Positions 24,638 through 36,012 of a DNA stretch of 64,000 nucleotides are shown in pieces. This DNA is from Narthecium ossifragum (Eukaryota; Streptophyta; Magnoliopsida; Dioscoreales; Nartheciaceae). Both the position numbers and the translations under genes were made by a program. The stretch is taken from the NCBI GenBank assembly GCA_963920575.1, contig OY986968.1:387001-451000 (forward strand), in the 5' to 3' direction. Below the pieces are notes generated by a model that worked only from the letters and a program-made list of their open reading frames with translations, had not been told where the DNA came from and made no database searches. Within the stretch, counting starts at the first letter, position 1, and each line of letters starts with the position of its first letter.

Positions 24638-24687
24638 GGAAGGAATACGATTCCACGTTCATGGAAGGAATACGATTCCACGTTCAT
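24638..24687 (+). repeat. Perfect 25-bp tandem duplication
   Basis: Two identical, directly adjacent 25-bp units beginning GGAAGGAATACGATTCCACG, located about 325 bp upstream of the universal stress protein ATG. Each unit contains a GGAATACGATTCC inverted repeat. Perfect identity suggests a recent slip or an assembly artefact close to the N gap. Confidence 0.9.
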
Positions 24688-24897
24688 GGAGTCACGAATC
24701 TAAATACATCATGTTTTTTGTCACGTATATTTTATAAATTATTAGTCTTTACATCAAATCCAGTAAACTTATTCACTGGTACACCACCCTAAGATGTTTT
24801 AATGGGTTTACACCATTTTAAGGCAGTTATGGGAGGTTAGGTATTTTGCATGACACTTTTACCCCTACTTCATATATATTAAATATTTGATGCATTA

Positions 24898-25097
24898 NNN
24901 NNNNNNNNNNNNNNNNNNNNNNNNNNNNNNNNNNNNNNNNNNNNNNNNNNNNNNNNNNNNNNNNNNNNNNNNNNNNNNNNNNNNNNNNNNNNNNNNNNNN
25001 NNNNNNNNNNNNNNNNNNNNNNNNNNNNNNNNNNNNNNNNNNNNNNNNNNNNNNNNNNNNNNNNNNNNNNNNNNNNNNNNNNNNNNNNNNNNNNNNN
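24898..25097. other. Assembly gap (200 N)
   Basis: A run of exactly 200 N, a placeholder length, so the true gap size is unknown. Confidence 0.99.
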
Positions 25098-26117
25098 CCA
25101 AAAATTCGGTGGCAAGACGCCGAAAAAAAAATCAGTGTGGTGCACAAATCAAATGTTCTATTGCATTTAAAACTACCCTAGCTATTTTTATAATATTCCT
25201 AATCTACCCCTAACACCTTTCACACCACAACCTAATCCATCGTCCTCTACCTCCTACTTCTCGACCAGCGACCGACGATCCAAGGGCGTTCAAAACTTCC
25301 AGCTTCCAAAACAACCGGGCAATCTAAGATTTCTAAAAATCTAGATGGGTATCGCAGGGTACGAGGAGTTTCTCTCTCCATCATTCTCTCCAGCATGATG
25401 ATGACATTAGAACATTAGAATGGCCCGCTTCGTATGGCTGTGTTATGCCGAACAAATCCGTCCAACCAAGTTGGATCGGTAACTATTCACTGTTCATGGC
25501 TCTTCGAATCAATCATCAACCACCGTTCAAGGCAGCTCGCCTTGGTGGTTACCCACCGTTCATGGCTGCAACCATGCATGGTTAGCCACTCGCGTGGTTA
25601 CCACCATTAAGTGGGAGGTTGCCACGATCTACATTGTAAGGCTTTACCCTCAGCTCCACCGCTGGTATGAAAACTATTTATTAGCAATGTTGTGGCAGTC
25701 CCAATAGGGTAGGTAAGTTTGTAATCAATTACCATCACCTATGAAAATTAAAACCAAATATAATGAGCATTTAATCAATACCACACACCCATCGATAACA
25801 ATTGAGAAACGGTCCACATTGATCGAACATGTGGGTGAACTTGGCAACCTTAGTGTGGAATTGAAGAGTTTGTTTTAAGTCATGTATATTTACAAGTAGA
25901 AACCATGTTGGTCAATGATGGCCTTGCGGGATAGCTCGGATCAGCTAGTGATGACTGTATAAGCTTGCTCGACTTAGCCAGGCTACACTGTGCAATATAG
26001 GTCGATTCGGCCACTCGAATCGGCTAAGTGTTCAATATACGTGTAATTTAAAACTTAAAACATAATGTAAAGTATTGATCAATTCTAGTATACACATCGT
26101 ACTTTCTTAATGTTTCA

Positions 26118-26160
<43 letters not shown>

Positions 26161-26920
26161 TTCTACTGCCGATATATAGTGGTATTGGAAGTGAGGGAGG
26201 TCGTCTCAGCAGGTTGGCAAGCGGGCATAAGAAAAGAACAATAACAAAGCTCCGGTACTTGACCGGTGGAATCAAAACAAACATGAAATAAATGTTTGGT
26301 TTGGTTTCTAAGAACCGAACATAATCAATATGATCAGTCTAAAGAATCCGGACAAGTAGAAAATATTCAGTTGAAAAGGCCGGGCCAAACAAACTAAATA
26401 TATTCCGGGCGATAAAAACCACTCATAAAAGGGCATGTTTGAAACCAAACAAGCCCACGATTGTCTCGAAACGAGGCGAGTCTTAGACCGAAGATGCGGA
26501 TGATAGAGCAAACACCCAGAACGAAGGGGGCTGGTAGCTTCGTCGCCTTCTTCACCGACGTGTCTTCGTCACTGGAGTGAGAGAGACCAACCAGATTTTG
26601 ATCCTCCTATAAATCTACATCTGGCGTCGCATTGTTCACCTTTTTCGAGTCTGTTTTCATCCTCAATCTTCCAACAAGGAAATGTGTTGTAGAAAATGAC
26701 GGTGGAGGTGGAGTGTACTTAGTATAACCAGGGCATGAGACTTCTCATCTACTTAAAGAGGGGTAATTTAGTCAAATACTCTGAAGGATAGCATGGTGTA
26801 TTTAGAATAATCCTCGTCTGAAATAGACTCATTATATAATCTTATCCTGATCCACAGATCTCCATAAATGCTGGAAGCCTAATCAACTAACTGTTTAACC
26901 GTTTATGGGAGCCCATATTA
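25098..26920. other. Intergenic, repeat-rich, no gene recognised
   Basis: No coding homology is visible. An (AT)n microsatellite lies at 26121-26158. The 25.4-25.7 kb part has repeated CCACCGTTCA/TGGTTACC words that look like transposon debris. No ends or target duplications could be defined. Confidence 0.45.
26121..26158. repeat. (AT)19 microsatellite
   Basis: Uninterrupted AT dinucleotide run of 38 bases. Confidence 0.97.
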
Positions 26921-27001
26921 GACTTGGGAACCTATAACCAAGGCCAGCCTCACAACCCAAAGTCTGTTAGAAGCAACGGGTGGAGATCCATTCCTCTCCG
27001 A

Positions 27002-27008
27002 TTATATA
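27002..27008 (+). promoter_or_regulatory. TATA box of the inhibitor gene
   Basis: TTATATAG about 105 bp upstream of the ATG at 27109, in a pyrimidine-rich context. Spacing is normal for a plant promoter. Confidence 0.55.
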
Positions 27009-27108
27009 GCCAAAAGAAGCACCAAAAACTTCTACTTTTACCTCTCCCTGGCCCAGGGCAGAGGCCTTTCCCCCTCGCCTCCTTGAGACAAAAGCAAGCA
27101 ATCATCCA

Positions 27109-27726
27109 ATGGCCTCTCCCAGGCCAGCCACCGCCCTCGTCGCCACCGTCGCCCTCCTCGTGGCCGCCGCTCTCCTCTGTGAACCTGCAGAGGCACGGCC
27201 CCACGGCGGCCACCACCGCCATGGCGGCCATCACCTTCATGCTCATGGTCATGGTCATGGAGGACTCCGTGGCCGCACAGCAGTCGTGTCTCTCCTCTGC
27301 CGGACCACTGACTATCCGGCGCTCTGCAATGAGGTCAGCGGCCGCCTACGGGTTGTAACGCCCATGTCTATGGCTCAGGCAGCGGCGCAGACGGCCATCT
27401 CCAACGCCATGCGCGCCCGGACCGTCGCCGACCGGCTCTCGCTGCCACCGGGCATGTCCAAGTTGGCGCGGTCCAGCCTCAGCGACTGCCACCAGAACTA
27501 CGACGACGCCGTCTACGACCTGAAGCAAGGGCTGGCGGCGCTGCAGCGCGGGGACCACTACACGGCGATGAGCGACTTCTCGGCTGCGGTGTCCGACGTG
27601 GAGAGCTGCAAGGATTCGTTTGCAGAAAGACGAGGGTTGGTCTCCCCCGTTGCTGCTATAAACGCCAACCTCGAGAAGCTGATCAGTAACTGCTTGGCAT
27701 TGGCTGATAACTTGAAGAAGAAGTGA
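27109..27726 (+). CDS. Pectin methylesterase/invertase inhibitor (PMEI domain), His-rich N-terminus
   Basis: Single exon, 205 residues. Signal peptide (ATALVATVALLVAAALL, cleaved near AEA-RP), then a mature N-terminal His/Gly stretch (HGGHHRHGGHHLHAHGHGHG), then a PMEI four-helix bundle from about residue 60. The four conserved cysteines are visible: the CRTTDYPALC hairpin pair and the later LSDCHQNYDDAVYDL and VESCKDSF pair. The helix ending ISNCLALADNLKK closes the domain. It is secreted to the cell wall. The family inhibits either pectin methylesterase or acid invertase, and the sequence alone does not decide which. The His-rich insert is unusual and could bind metal. The coding part is much more GC-rich than the flanks. 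Confidence 0.9.
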   Translation: MASPRPATALVATVALLVAAALLCEPAEARPHGGHHRHGGHHLHAHGHGHGGLRGRTAVVSLLCRTTDYPALCNEVSGRLRVVTPMSMAQAAAQTAISNAMRARTVADRLSLPPGMSKLARSSLSDCHQNYDDAVYDLKQGLAALQRGDHYTAMSDFSAAVSDVESCKDSFAERRGLVSPVAAINANLEKLISNCLALADNLKKK

Positions 27727-28402
27727 TGCAATGATAACAACAAACTCAAGGTGGAGAGGGAGGGTTGTGTAACAACATTATATACTAAGATCAACGAGTT
27801 GCTATGATTCTATTCTTCTGAGGTTTCTGATTTCCCATAGCCTCAAGTCTATATATGTGCTCTGTTTGTCATTGCTCCTTCTGGGGTTCTTTCTACTAAT
27901 AACTCTGAACCTTTTTATATGAAGGTTTGTGAAGTTTGTCCCTGCGGAAGCAATTCGTAGCAAATTCACAATGAGGATTTTCGTTATTATATTTGTTTCA
28001 TTGCGATTTAATTCTACAAAGATAGTTTCATGAGAACTTGATCTTATGGCAAGACGAAAGTGACTGCAATATGTAGATGTGATGCTAGAAATTCACATTT
28101 GTCAAAAATACATTCGTTGCAATATTAGATATTTCTTCCAGATGTTCCTCGATTCTGTCTAGATGGGCAGAACTTGATCTTTCTGAGTTGCCCAGAAAAA
28201 AATATCACGAAACGAAACATTCGCTTTAAAAAATTCAGACCACGTACAAAATTGAGAGGCAATGCCATAAATTGACTGTCACGATTCCCTAAGATTAATT
28301 TCTTGCTAACCTCTAAGATGATAACATGGAGCTTCATGTGCTTCCAGGCTCCATTCCAACCCACCCAGTAATGTGATGAAGTAATCTTACTGCATCAACC
28401 TC

Positions 28403-31400
28403 TTAAATCGGCGAAGATCGCAAAACAAACCATTCACCGAGAACTCCAATCAGGTTCAGCCTTGTGCTACTCAGCTCTACCGTAGCCAAGCACAGCACCC
28501 TGTAATCTCTGACATCAACTCTCTTCGTATCATACCACTGCAGACACAAGGTTCAACAGAAATCGTTATTTAATTTGTAAATCCCAGACTGAGTAAATAC
28601 CCGTTAATCCTTATTTAATCTGTAAGCCCAGACTCTGTGTGCAATACAGCAGGCAACTAAAGTTTTGATGCTTCAATGCCCCTAGTAAATATAGCAGAAA
28701 TTCGGAAAACAGCCAGATTGTCTGATGCAGAACTACCTTGCAGTTGGTATGACATCCAACCATAGATATGAGAAGGTGGTTGTCATTTGTCCACGTAATT
28801 CCATAAAAAATGACAATTAAGGAAAGCAAGGATTACTGACTCGATGTCTCAAAGGACCAGAGAGCTTGATGACACTTGATGCTTTTACCATTTCAGAACA
28901 ACAAAATTTTCTTATGACTTCACAGATTACAAACCAGAGAAAACCAATGCAATATATCGCTTCCAACTCTTACCCTTGCTTTAAAAAAGTTAGGGTCCCG
29001 ACGCATATCTCTCCGTTGCCACTGCAATATTTTGAAGTTCAGAAAGGTTAGCAATGAGCATTAGTGGGGTCTTAAACTTCCAGAAAGAGATAGAGACGAC
29101 ATGACACATAATAGTCCTATGGAATAAGGTATTGCTCTTTTAATCTTATCAAGAAAATCAGCGTGATTTTTATGGAAATGAAATATAATGTTATGCAGCT
29201 AGACAATAACTGTAAGAAAGACATCAACTCGAGGGGCGAAAACAACACATTGTGACAAAGTAGTTTCATGGGTGGGAAACATTATAATAAGTAGGGTTGC
29301 CTACATATTAGTCAAAATTGAGCAAAATACACTTTCAACCTCAAGAGCAATTGCCACATTGTCTAGACGAAAGTTTGGCTCAACTACTCCAATTAAAACA
29401 ATACGACCATATACTGTGAAGTAAGAGTCCACTTCTTAGACAGGTAAACTCACAACTACCAAAGACTTGAGCAATTACATAACAAATGCGATCAATTGTT
29501 ATTTACTGGAGGGACAAAGTACTATCAAATGAACCTGCTCAATAAAAAGATACACAGATAAAGGGTTAGGCCTTGTGCACAAGAGAAGAATGGCAACATT
29601 AATGGCAAGAATGGTAGGATGTGTCCAGCCCAAAGCCACTGTTGTGAGCAGCAAAGCAAGCAGCCGGTATTTCCATGCCATAGCCCAGAGGGAATGCATA
29701 TCTTCCTTTAATACTCCTGAAGGATCTCTGACATTTGGTTGATCATCTACATGTTAAAATACACTTGCAAGATAAGCATTTAAGGATCTTTTGATTACAA
29801 TTGCACTTAAATCAAAACTGTATAATTGCCAATTCACCATCCATGGCATAAGCAACATTTGGGATGTAATTCGTTGCTCCGACTACAATTGACAAACCAA
29901 GAAGACTTCCTGCAAATAACTTCCTTCCTGTAAGAGTGTCAATGGTATCAATATCTGAGATTACTCAGAAGCCAAAAGTCGTACAACACCTTACTAATCC
30001 AAAAGGAAGATGTCAATGTAAATCTATAAGCTACATGCTTAATACAAACATTTTTTCTTTCAAATAGAAAGGAATTGTAATCAGACAAGCCTCTTAGGAG
30101 CACTTCATTTGAGACAAACCACATTATTGCAATGTCCGGGAGAAGCAATTTATATGTTCAGAACATCCACAACAAAAACGAATAATCATTTAAACGTTCA
30201 TTATGTGGAAGAAATAATGTATAGATGATAGAAGAATTAAAGAAAACAGAGCAATAATTAGCTCAGATTTTCATCGAGAAAAAGATGTCATGATATTTAG
30301 CTTGAGCGCAGGACTCGATGTAGTTTACACAAGATCCTTTCTTACAGAAATGAGTAGAACAGACGATGCTTGTATGGACTTTGATTATTTTTGCTAATGA
30401 GGATGATAGTGAGACTTGCCTGCACGGGACAAATTTTGCACCAATCTTCTTTCCGTATTAAAAAACATCTGGAACCTTCCTGCCTCCTGAACTGGTCTCC
30501 CAAGACTCTTTGTAGAAACTACAGAAGAAGATCTCAGTAATTTCTCCTAAGATAACCAATTCAGACTATGTATTTAGTCATGAGAAGATTAGAGCCATAC
30601 AAAATCATGGGGAGTACATAAATGCTACAAGAAGAGTAGACTCTCAGATAAAGGAGTTGGAATACTCCCTTTTGTATGATAAATTTTGAATTGGTGAATA
30701 CACCCTTTTTATATAACATTTTTTTTTCATGCTATATTTTAAAAGTGCGAAGAACCCAAAGGCGTGGCATTCCTTTGGCTTAGTACTAAATGGCTTCCAT
30801 CAAAACATCACTATGAAACCGATAAGAAGCAAGGTGCAGAACAGGCGCATGGGAATAAGGACAATTCACATACTACCATATTCTTCAACAACTGAAGTGC
30901 TTGCAAACCCTTGTTTTACCAATTAATTTGCCTAAGTGACAGCACTTTGCACTTCATAGCCATTCCCAGTCTCCCTTCTTCCCATAAAGATTCATTTTCC
31001 TTTCAATCTGCCAGCCGCTGGGTTTTGGGAACTCAATGCGCCCACCAACTACATCAATCAATCGACAAGGAAAGAGAGCATCTTTTGCATACCAATTTAT
31101 CTCTGCTGACTCTATACGGATCAATAAAGCACTACAATCATCTTTCTTGGAAAGCTTTGGTGCCCAAAGCAATCGACTCTAGATGTTCATAACCGGAGCC
31201 ATTAATGAGCATATAAACCATAAGTTACTAACAATAAGCTCATATCTGGAATTTTTAGCGCATAAATAAACCATTAGGCTTGACGAAGAGAACAATAAAA
31301 TGCACCTAAATCTCGCACTTCTCAAAGTAAACGATTGAGTGCCATATGAATATATGAGTGAATACTAATATTCTCCGGGAAATGTACAAATAATCACGAG

Positions 31401-31612
31401 CCAACTCTAGCATACGAAACAAATGATGCATGAAATAAACAAAAAAATTTTATAGCGAAGTATATCCGATCATGCGTGAGAAACCTAAGAATTTGGAACT
31501 GACATCGGCTCATAGTGGGAAGCGAGAAGGCTGGGCTCCGAGGAAGGATGAAAGACGAGGGTTTTAGAGAAGCCCTCATCAGCGACGCCAGCCTCGCCTG
31601 CAACACCGCCAT
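28403..31612 (-). CDS. Predicted organelle-targeted membrane protein, unknown family (six exons)
   Basis: Exons that join in frame: 31485-31612 (ATG), 30420-about 30532, 29838-29909, 29535-29746, 28974-29021 and 28403-28537 (stop), giving about 235 residues. The start MAVLQARLASLMRASLKPSS is Arg/Ser-rich, like an organelle presequence. Exon 3 holds a hydrophobic segment (GSLLGLSIVVGATNYIPNVA). Exon 4 holds a long one (YRLLALLLTTVALGWTHPTI and on). The C-terminal exon (VDVRDYRVLCLATVEL...LIGVLGEWFVL) looks like a small beta domain. The donor after 30420 is GC (CAG|gcaagt), an accepted minor GC-AG type. The acceptor of exon 2 is ambiguous: 30532 preserves phase with exon 1, and 30546 has the better-looking site but breaks phase. 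No named family recognised. Confidence 0.65.
30954..31172 (-). other. Possible coding fragment inside intron 1, unidentified
   Basis: A 72-codon open frame with protein-like composition (RIESAEINWYAKDALFPCRL and IDVVGGRIEFPKPSGWQIER) lies in the first intron of the surrounding minus-strand gene, in the same orientation. Spliced neighbours were not found. It could be an alternative exon, a relic of another gene, or captured DNA. I do not recognise the family. Confidence 0.35.
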
Positions 31613-31901
31613 CTCTCGAAGCTTCCCTCCTCCGTCGCCTCGTTTCTGCGGCAGCTGTCTGCTGCCTGCTGGTCTACTTAGCGGGCATCACGGCAAAACA
31701 GGCTTCGAGTCAGGCCAATTCAGAAACGGCCCAGCCCAGCCAACTAACGCTTAGCGGGCAAAACAGGCTTCGAGTCAGGCCAATTCAGATCCGGCCCGAT
31801 TGCTTCTCAGGGCTAGGCCTTCCATGGAAAGAATACAATCTGGTTTTGGTATGACAAAAAAATATAGTTAATTGGTGAAAACACCAATTTAATGAAATAT
31901 A

Positions 31902-34655
31902 TTGCTAAAAACCACATTAGTAAATTTTTTAAGGTATTAACCCCATCAATTAAGATTTTAGTTAGTTGTTAACAGTAGGTGACAAAAATACCCCTGTGCA
32001 ATCCGGTAGCCGAGGTTCGCCGGAGCTTGATCCCCGGCGGGGAGGGCTCTTCGGAGCGGAGGACCAGTGCATTTACGTTCGTGGAGGTCTCAGGAGTTGA
32101 TCCACCGTGTCCGATCGTTGAATACGGCTCCGAGGTGGCTGGATCTAGAGGCGGCGGCGCGGTGGTTTTGGGTGGATTTGGTCGGCACTGTAGGAGACAT
32201 TTGCGAGGGTGGAGAAAGTCGGAAGTGGGTAGAGGAGAAGATTTAGGTAAGTTTAGAGGTTGTTTGGAGGCGTTGATGTGGTCGGATTGGCGGTGACGGA
32301 AGGTGGTCGGCGGTGGGTTGATGCCGGCGTCGGAGAAGAAGGCAATAGAGGTGTTTGAGGTCGAGAATGGAGTGGGGGAGATAATAGGAGTAGTCTTCGG
32401 GTGATTTTAGGGTGGTTCGGTGGCGGGAGAGCGGCGAACGGCGAGAAGGCCGGAGCGGCTTGAGGTGGAGCCGATCAAAGCCGCAGAGAAGCCGGGACGA
32501 TGAAGTCCCGGCTTGCGGGTGAGCCGAGCCGAGCCGGCTGGAGGAAGAGAGAGAATCAATGGGAAAATCGGTAAAATTAGAAAAAAAAAATCCAAAAAAT
32601 TTAGGGAAAAACTGGGAAAAATTAGTAAAAAGTGAGAAAAATTATGGGAATAAAATATGAGAAGTGAAAATGATTTTAAAAAGATAAAAATGAATTTAGG
32701 AAGATGAAAATGAATTGTCAAAAATGAAAATGAATTGAGAAAGATGAAAATGAATTCAGAAAAATGAAAATGAATTGTCAAAGATAAAAATGAGTTTAGG
32801 AAGATGAAAATGAACTAAGAAAGATGAAAATGCAGGAAAGATGAAAATGAATTTAGAAAGATGAAAATGAATTGTCAAAGATGAAAATGAATTGAGAAAG
32901 ATGAAAATGAATTTCAAAAGATGAAAATGAATTCAGAAATATGAAAATGATTTTAAAAAGATGAAAATGAATTCAGAAAGATGAAAATGATTTTAAAAAT
33001 ATGAAAATGATTTTAAAAAGATGAAAATGAATTTAGGAATATGAAAATGAATTGTCAAAGATGAAAATGAATTGTCAAAGATGAAAATGAATTGTCAAAG
33101 ATGAAAATGAATTGTCAATGATGAAAATGAATTGTCAAAGATGAAAATGAATTATCAATGATGAAAAATGAATTGTCAAAGATGAAAATGAATTCAGAAA
33201 GATGAAAATGATTTTAAAAAGATGAAAATGAATTCAGAAAGATGAAAATGATTTTAAAAATATGAAAATGAATTCAGGAAGATGAAAATGAATTGTCAAA
33301 GATGAAAATGATTTTAAAAAGATGAAAATAAATTTAGAAAGATGAAAATGAATTCATAAAGATGAAAATGATTTTAGAAAGATGAAAATGATTTTAGAAA
33401 GATGAAAATGATTTGTGAAAGATGAAAATGAATTCATAAAGATGAAAATGATTTTAGAAAGATGAAAATGAATTGTCAAAGATGAAAATGAATTGTCAAA
33501 GATGAAAATGATTTTAGAAAGATGAATATGATTTCAGAAAGATGAAAATGATTTTTTGAAAGATGAAAATGATTTCAGAAAGATGAAAATGATTTTTTGA
33601 AAGATGAAAGATGAAAATGATTTCAGATGAAAATGAGTTTGAAATATGAAAATGATTTTAAAAATATAAAAATAAAGTTAATAAGGATGAAAATAGATTT
33701 AAACTGATGAAAATAGAGTTAAAAAGATGAAAATGAATTGTGAAAGATGAAAATGACTCTGATTTGGGTTCAAGTCTGGTTTGCTGTATCTGGGCCTGAT
33801 TGGATTGTGGCGTGACTGAGCTTGATGGGCTAGATTTTCTTGGATTTGGATCAGGTCAGACCCAGACTACTGGATCAAGGCTTGGATCAATGTGGACTGA
33901 ATCAATCCGGTCCAGACTCAATTGGATATGGTGGGAACCGGGTCAGGCCACAAGCGACTCGCCCTGGCTGAACCAGCTCACAGGAGCGTGGTTGATCGGG
34001 GAAGACAACCCCGAGCGGGGCAGGGAGGTGGTGGCCGGCGGATCTTGCCGGATCGGGCCCGAAGATGGAGAAGGAAGGGTCGTAGGGGCGAAGGGGCATC
34101 GGATCTGGTGTCGGATGAGGTTGGGGAGCCCGGAGATGGCGGAGCTGGGGAGGTCCAGCGCCGGATCCGTGAGGAGGAAGGCGCTTGAGGTCTTCGCCGG
34201 GGATGGAGGAGGAGAGGTCGGAGCGGCGTCGGGTACGCAGTGGTGGAGGAGGAGAGGTCGGATCTGGGGTTTGATGACCCTTGGATAGACAGAAGCGACG
34301 GAACCCGGTGGTGGCGACGCCGGTCTTGAGAGAGGAGGGGCTCGGGCGGAGTGTGGTGCTCACCACCGGCGTGGAGCTTGTGGTTGGCTTTGGCCGGAGG
34401 AGTTGGCTGGAGGTGGGAAGGAGGGCGGAGGTGGAGAAGATGAGCTCACCGGAGTTGAGGTGGTTAACTGGAGTTGGAAGGAGGAGTTGGCTGTCGGTCG
34501 TCGGAGAAGAGAGGGGGAGAGAGGAGAGTGAGAGGAGAGATGAGAGAGAAAATGCTGGAATAAAAAAATATAAAATATGGGTAAGGGTATTATTGTCATT
34601 TTCATGTGTTGTTGGGTTATTCATATGAAAGCTATGAAGGTGGGGTTTTTAGCAA
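31902..34655. mobile_element. Candidate non-autonomous MULE-like element with internal minisatellite
   Basis: The left end has TTGCTAAAAACCAC (31902) and, inward, GACAAAAATACCCC (31981). The right end, read inward on the other strand, has TTGCTAAAAACCCC (34655) and GACAATAATACCC (from about 34599). This gives matching order and orientation, as expected for degenerate terminal inverted repeats. The interior contains GC-rich, Pro/Arg-coding flanks without a recognised domain (31979-32296 and 33800-34628) around a 20-bp minisatellite. True termini probably extend to about 31840 and 34715. No transposase and no clear target duplication were seen. Confidence 0.4.
32666..33755 (+). repeat. 20-bp minisatellite, about 54 copies
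   Basis: A core of GATGAAAATGA followed by a variable 9-base half (for example ATTGTCAAA, ATTCAGAAA, TTTTAAAAA) repeats every 20 bases over about 1.1 kb. A few units carry 1-base or longer length changes near 33160 and 33600. Open frames across it encode only low-complexity protein and are not genes. Confidence 0.95.
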
Positions 34656-34740
34656 GATGTATGGGGCTATGGACAAGGAGAGGGTTAGATTGTGGGTTAT
34701 GACCTAATACCCCAAAAAAATATCTCAGACCTATCATCCA

Positions 34741-35102
34741 TATTGGTCGGAGGTGAGAATTCGGTACATACCGAACCGAAATATCGAATACCGAAATACC
34801 ATAATTTAAAAAACCGAATCGAATCGAATTAGTGCATAAAACCGAACCGAACCAAACCGAATTAATTTGGTACACTAATTTAAAAACCGAACCGAACCGA
34901 AAAAACCGAAATAATTCGTAGTTTTTTACTTACAATATAAAACTATATAATTTTAAAATTTTTGGTATTTCGATATTTACCGAATTTTAAAAATAAAAAT
35001 TGAAATCGAACTGAATACCGAATTTTTGAAGAAAAAAAAACCGAACCGATCCGAATATACCGAAAAACCGAACCGAATTCGGTTTTGCACACCCTATTGG
35101 TC
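34741..35102. mobile_element. hAT-like MITE (346 bp) with 8-bp target site duplication
   Basis: A 346-bp AT-rich block (34749-35094) filled with CCGAACCGAA/TTCGGTTCGG words is flanked by identical TATTGGTC octamers at 34741-34748 and 35095-35102. The right end reads GGGTGTGCAAAACCGAATTC inward, a terminus typical of small plant hAT elements. The left end (GGAGGTGAGAATTCGGTA) is a degraded counterpart. No coding capacity. Confidence 0.78.
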
Positions 35103-35720
35103 CAGATATAATTGGACTTGATCTACATACTAGGCCTAACTTGATCCTATCTGACAGAATTGAACTTAGCAGAGCTGTAGAGAAGGGTTGGATTGGAACC
35201 ACTTTGGGGGCATGGATTGGGTGGATTAGATATCATTTCCAGTCTAAACTCAAAAAAAAAGGGATGAGAAAATAGCTTGGACGGCGGTGGGCAAATGTCT
35301 AATTGGTGGGGCCAATCAAGGCCTCTCTCTTTCCCACACACAAACCCACCTATACTTTCTAATTGGGACGTTTGCGAGCCATGTGCTCCGATAGCTGCTT
35401 CCGTCTCTTATCTTCTCGCCCACGTCACCCGAAGATATGCTTGGTCATAACATCTATTGTCGTTAATCTAATAGTGTGACTTAGCTGGATGTAATTTGCT
35501 TTGATTATCCATCCAATCGCAAAGACTTCTTTTTTAATTCCAGTTTTCATAATTAATACTATTGTCTTTCTAAATTCGTACATATATTTGTGTTATTTGG
35601 AGCTTTTTTATGGGTTGTAAAAAAAAAAAAAAATCCCAGATATAGTTCACGGGGGCGGGGCCCATACCGCCGCCCAGATCTCGAGGGCTCGTGAGTGAGC
35701 CCCAGGAATCCCGACGGACC

Positions 35721-36012
35721 TGAGACGCGTGGCTCCTGATGATTGCCACGTATACTATCGTGGCAGAGCACCTTTAACCTCTGCCACCAGCGAGATGCCA
35801 CGTGCACATCACACCACAATCGAGATAGAAGGTCTTCCTTCCGACTCTTCGTGTAATCCCGTCCGTCAATTTATTGTTTCTTATAATCTGGTTCCATGGA
35901 GGCGTAAACTAGTTATCTTTGATAAACTAATCCCGCCGAAGAGATCCGTGCATTGCAGTGCGATCTCGAGGCAAAGGCCAGAGTCACTTGCGATCAGTAG
36001 GACGCCACGTCA
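35721..36012 (+). promoter_or_regulatory. ACGT-box cluster in the GWD promoter
   Basis: Within 300 bp upstream of the GWD leader lie ACGCGTGG (about 35725), the palindrome TGCCACG-N8-CGTGGCA (35744-35765), a perfect G-box CACGTG (35799-35804) and CCACGTCA (about 36005). ACGT boxes bind bZIP, bHLH/PIF and ABA-response factors, so light, clock or ABA control is plausible for this starch gene. The regulatory role is inferred. Confidence 0.5.

Noticed and set aside
24776..26810. Possible single transposon surrounding the N gap, suggested by AT-rich ends with similar wording
   Set aside because: No convincing inverted ends or target duplication, and the gap hides part of it.
32407..32781. Phe/Ile-rich 124-codon frame
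   Set aside because: Mostly the minisatellite read in reverse.
32666..33755. CRISPR-like array (regular short repeats)
   Set aside because: Units are contiguous 20-bp degenerate repeats without unique spacers, in a plant nuclear context. This is a minisatellite.
33902..34624. 240-codon Pro/Ser-rich minus-strand frame
   Set aside because: Low-complexity GC-rich repeat flank, with overlapping frames on both strands and no domain. More likely transposon sequence than a gene.
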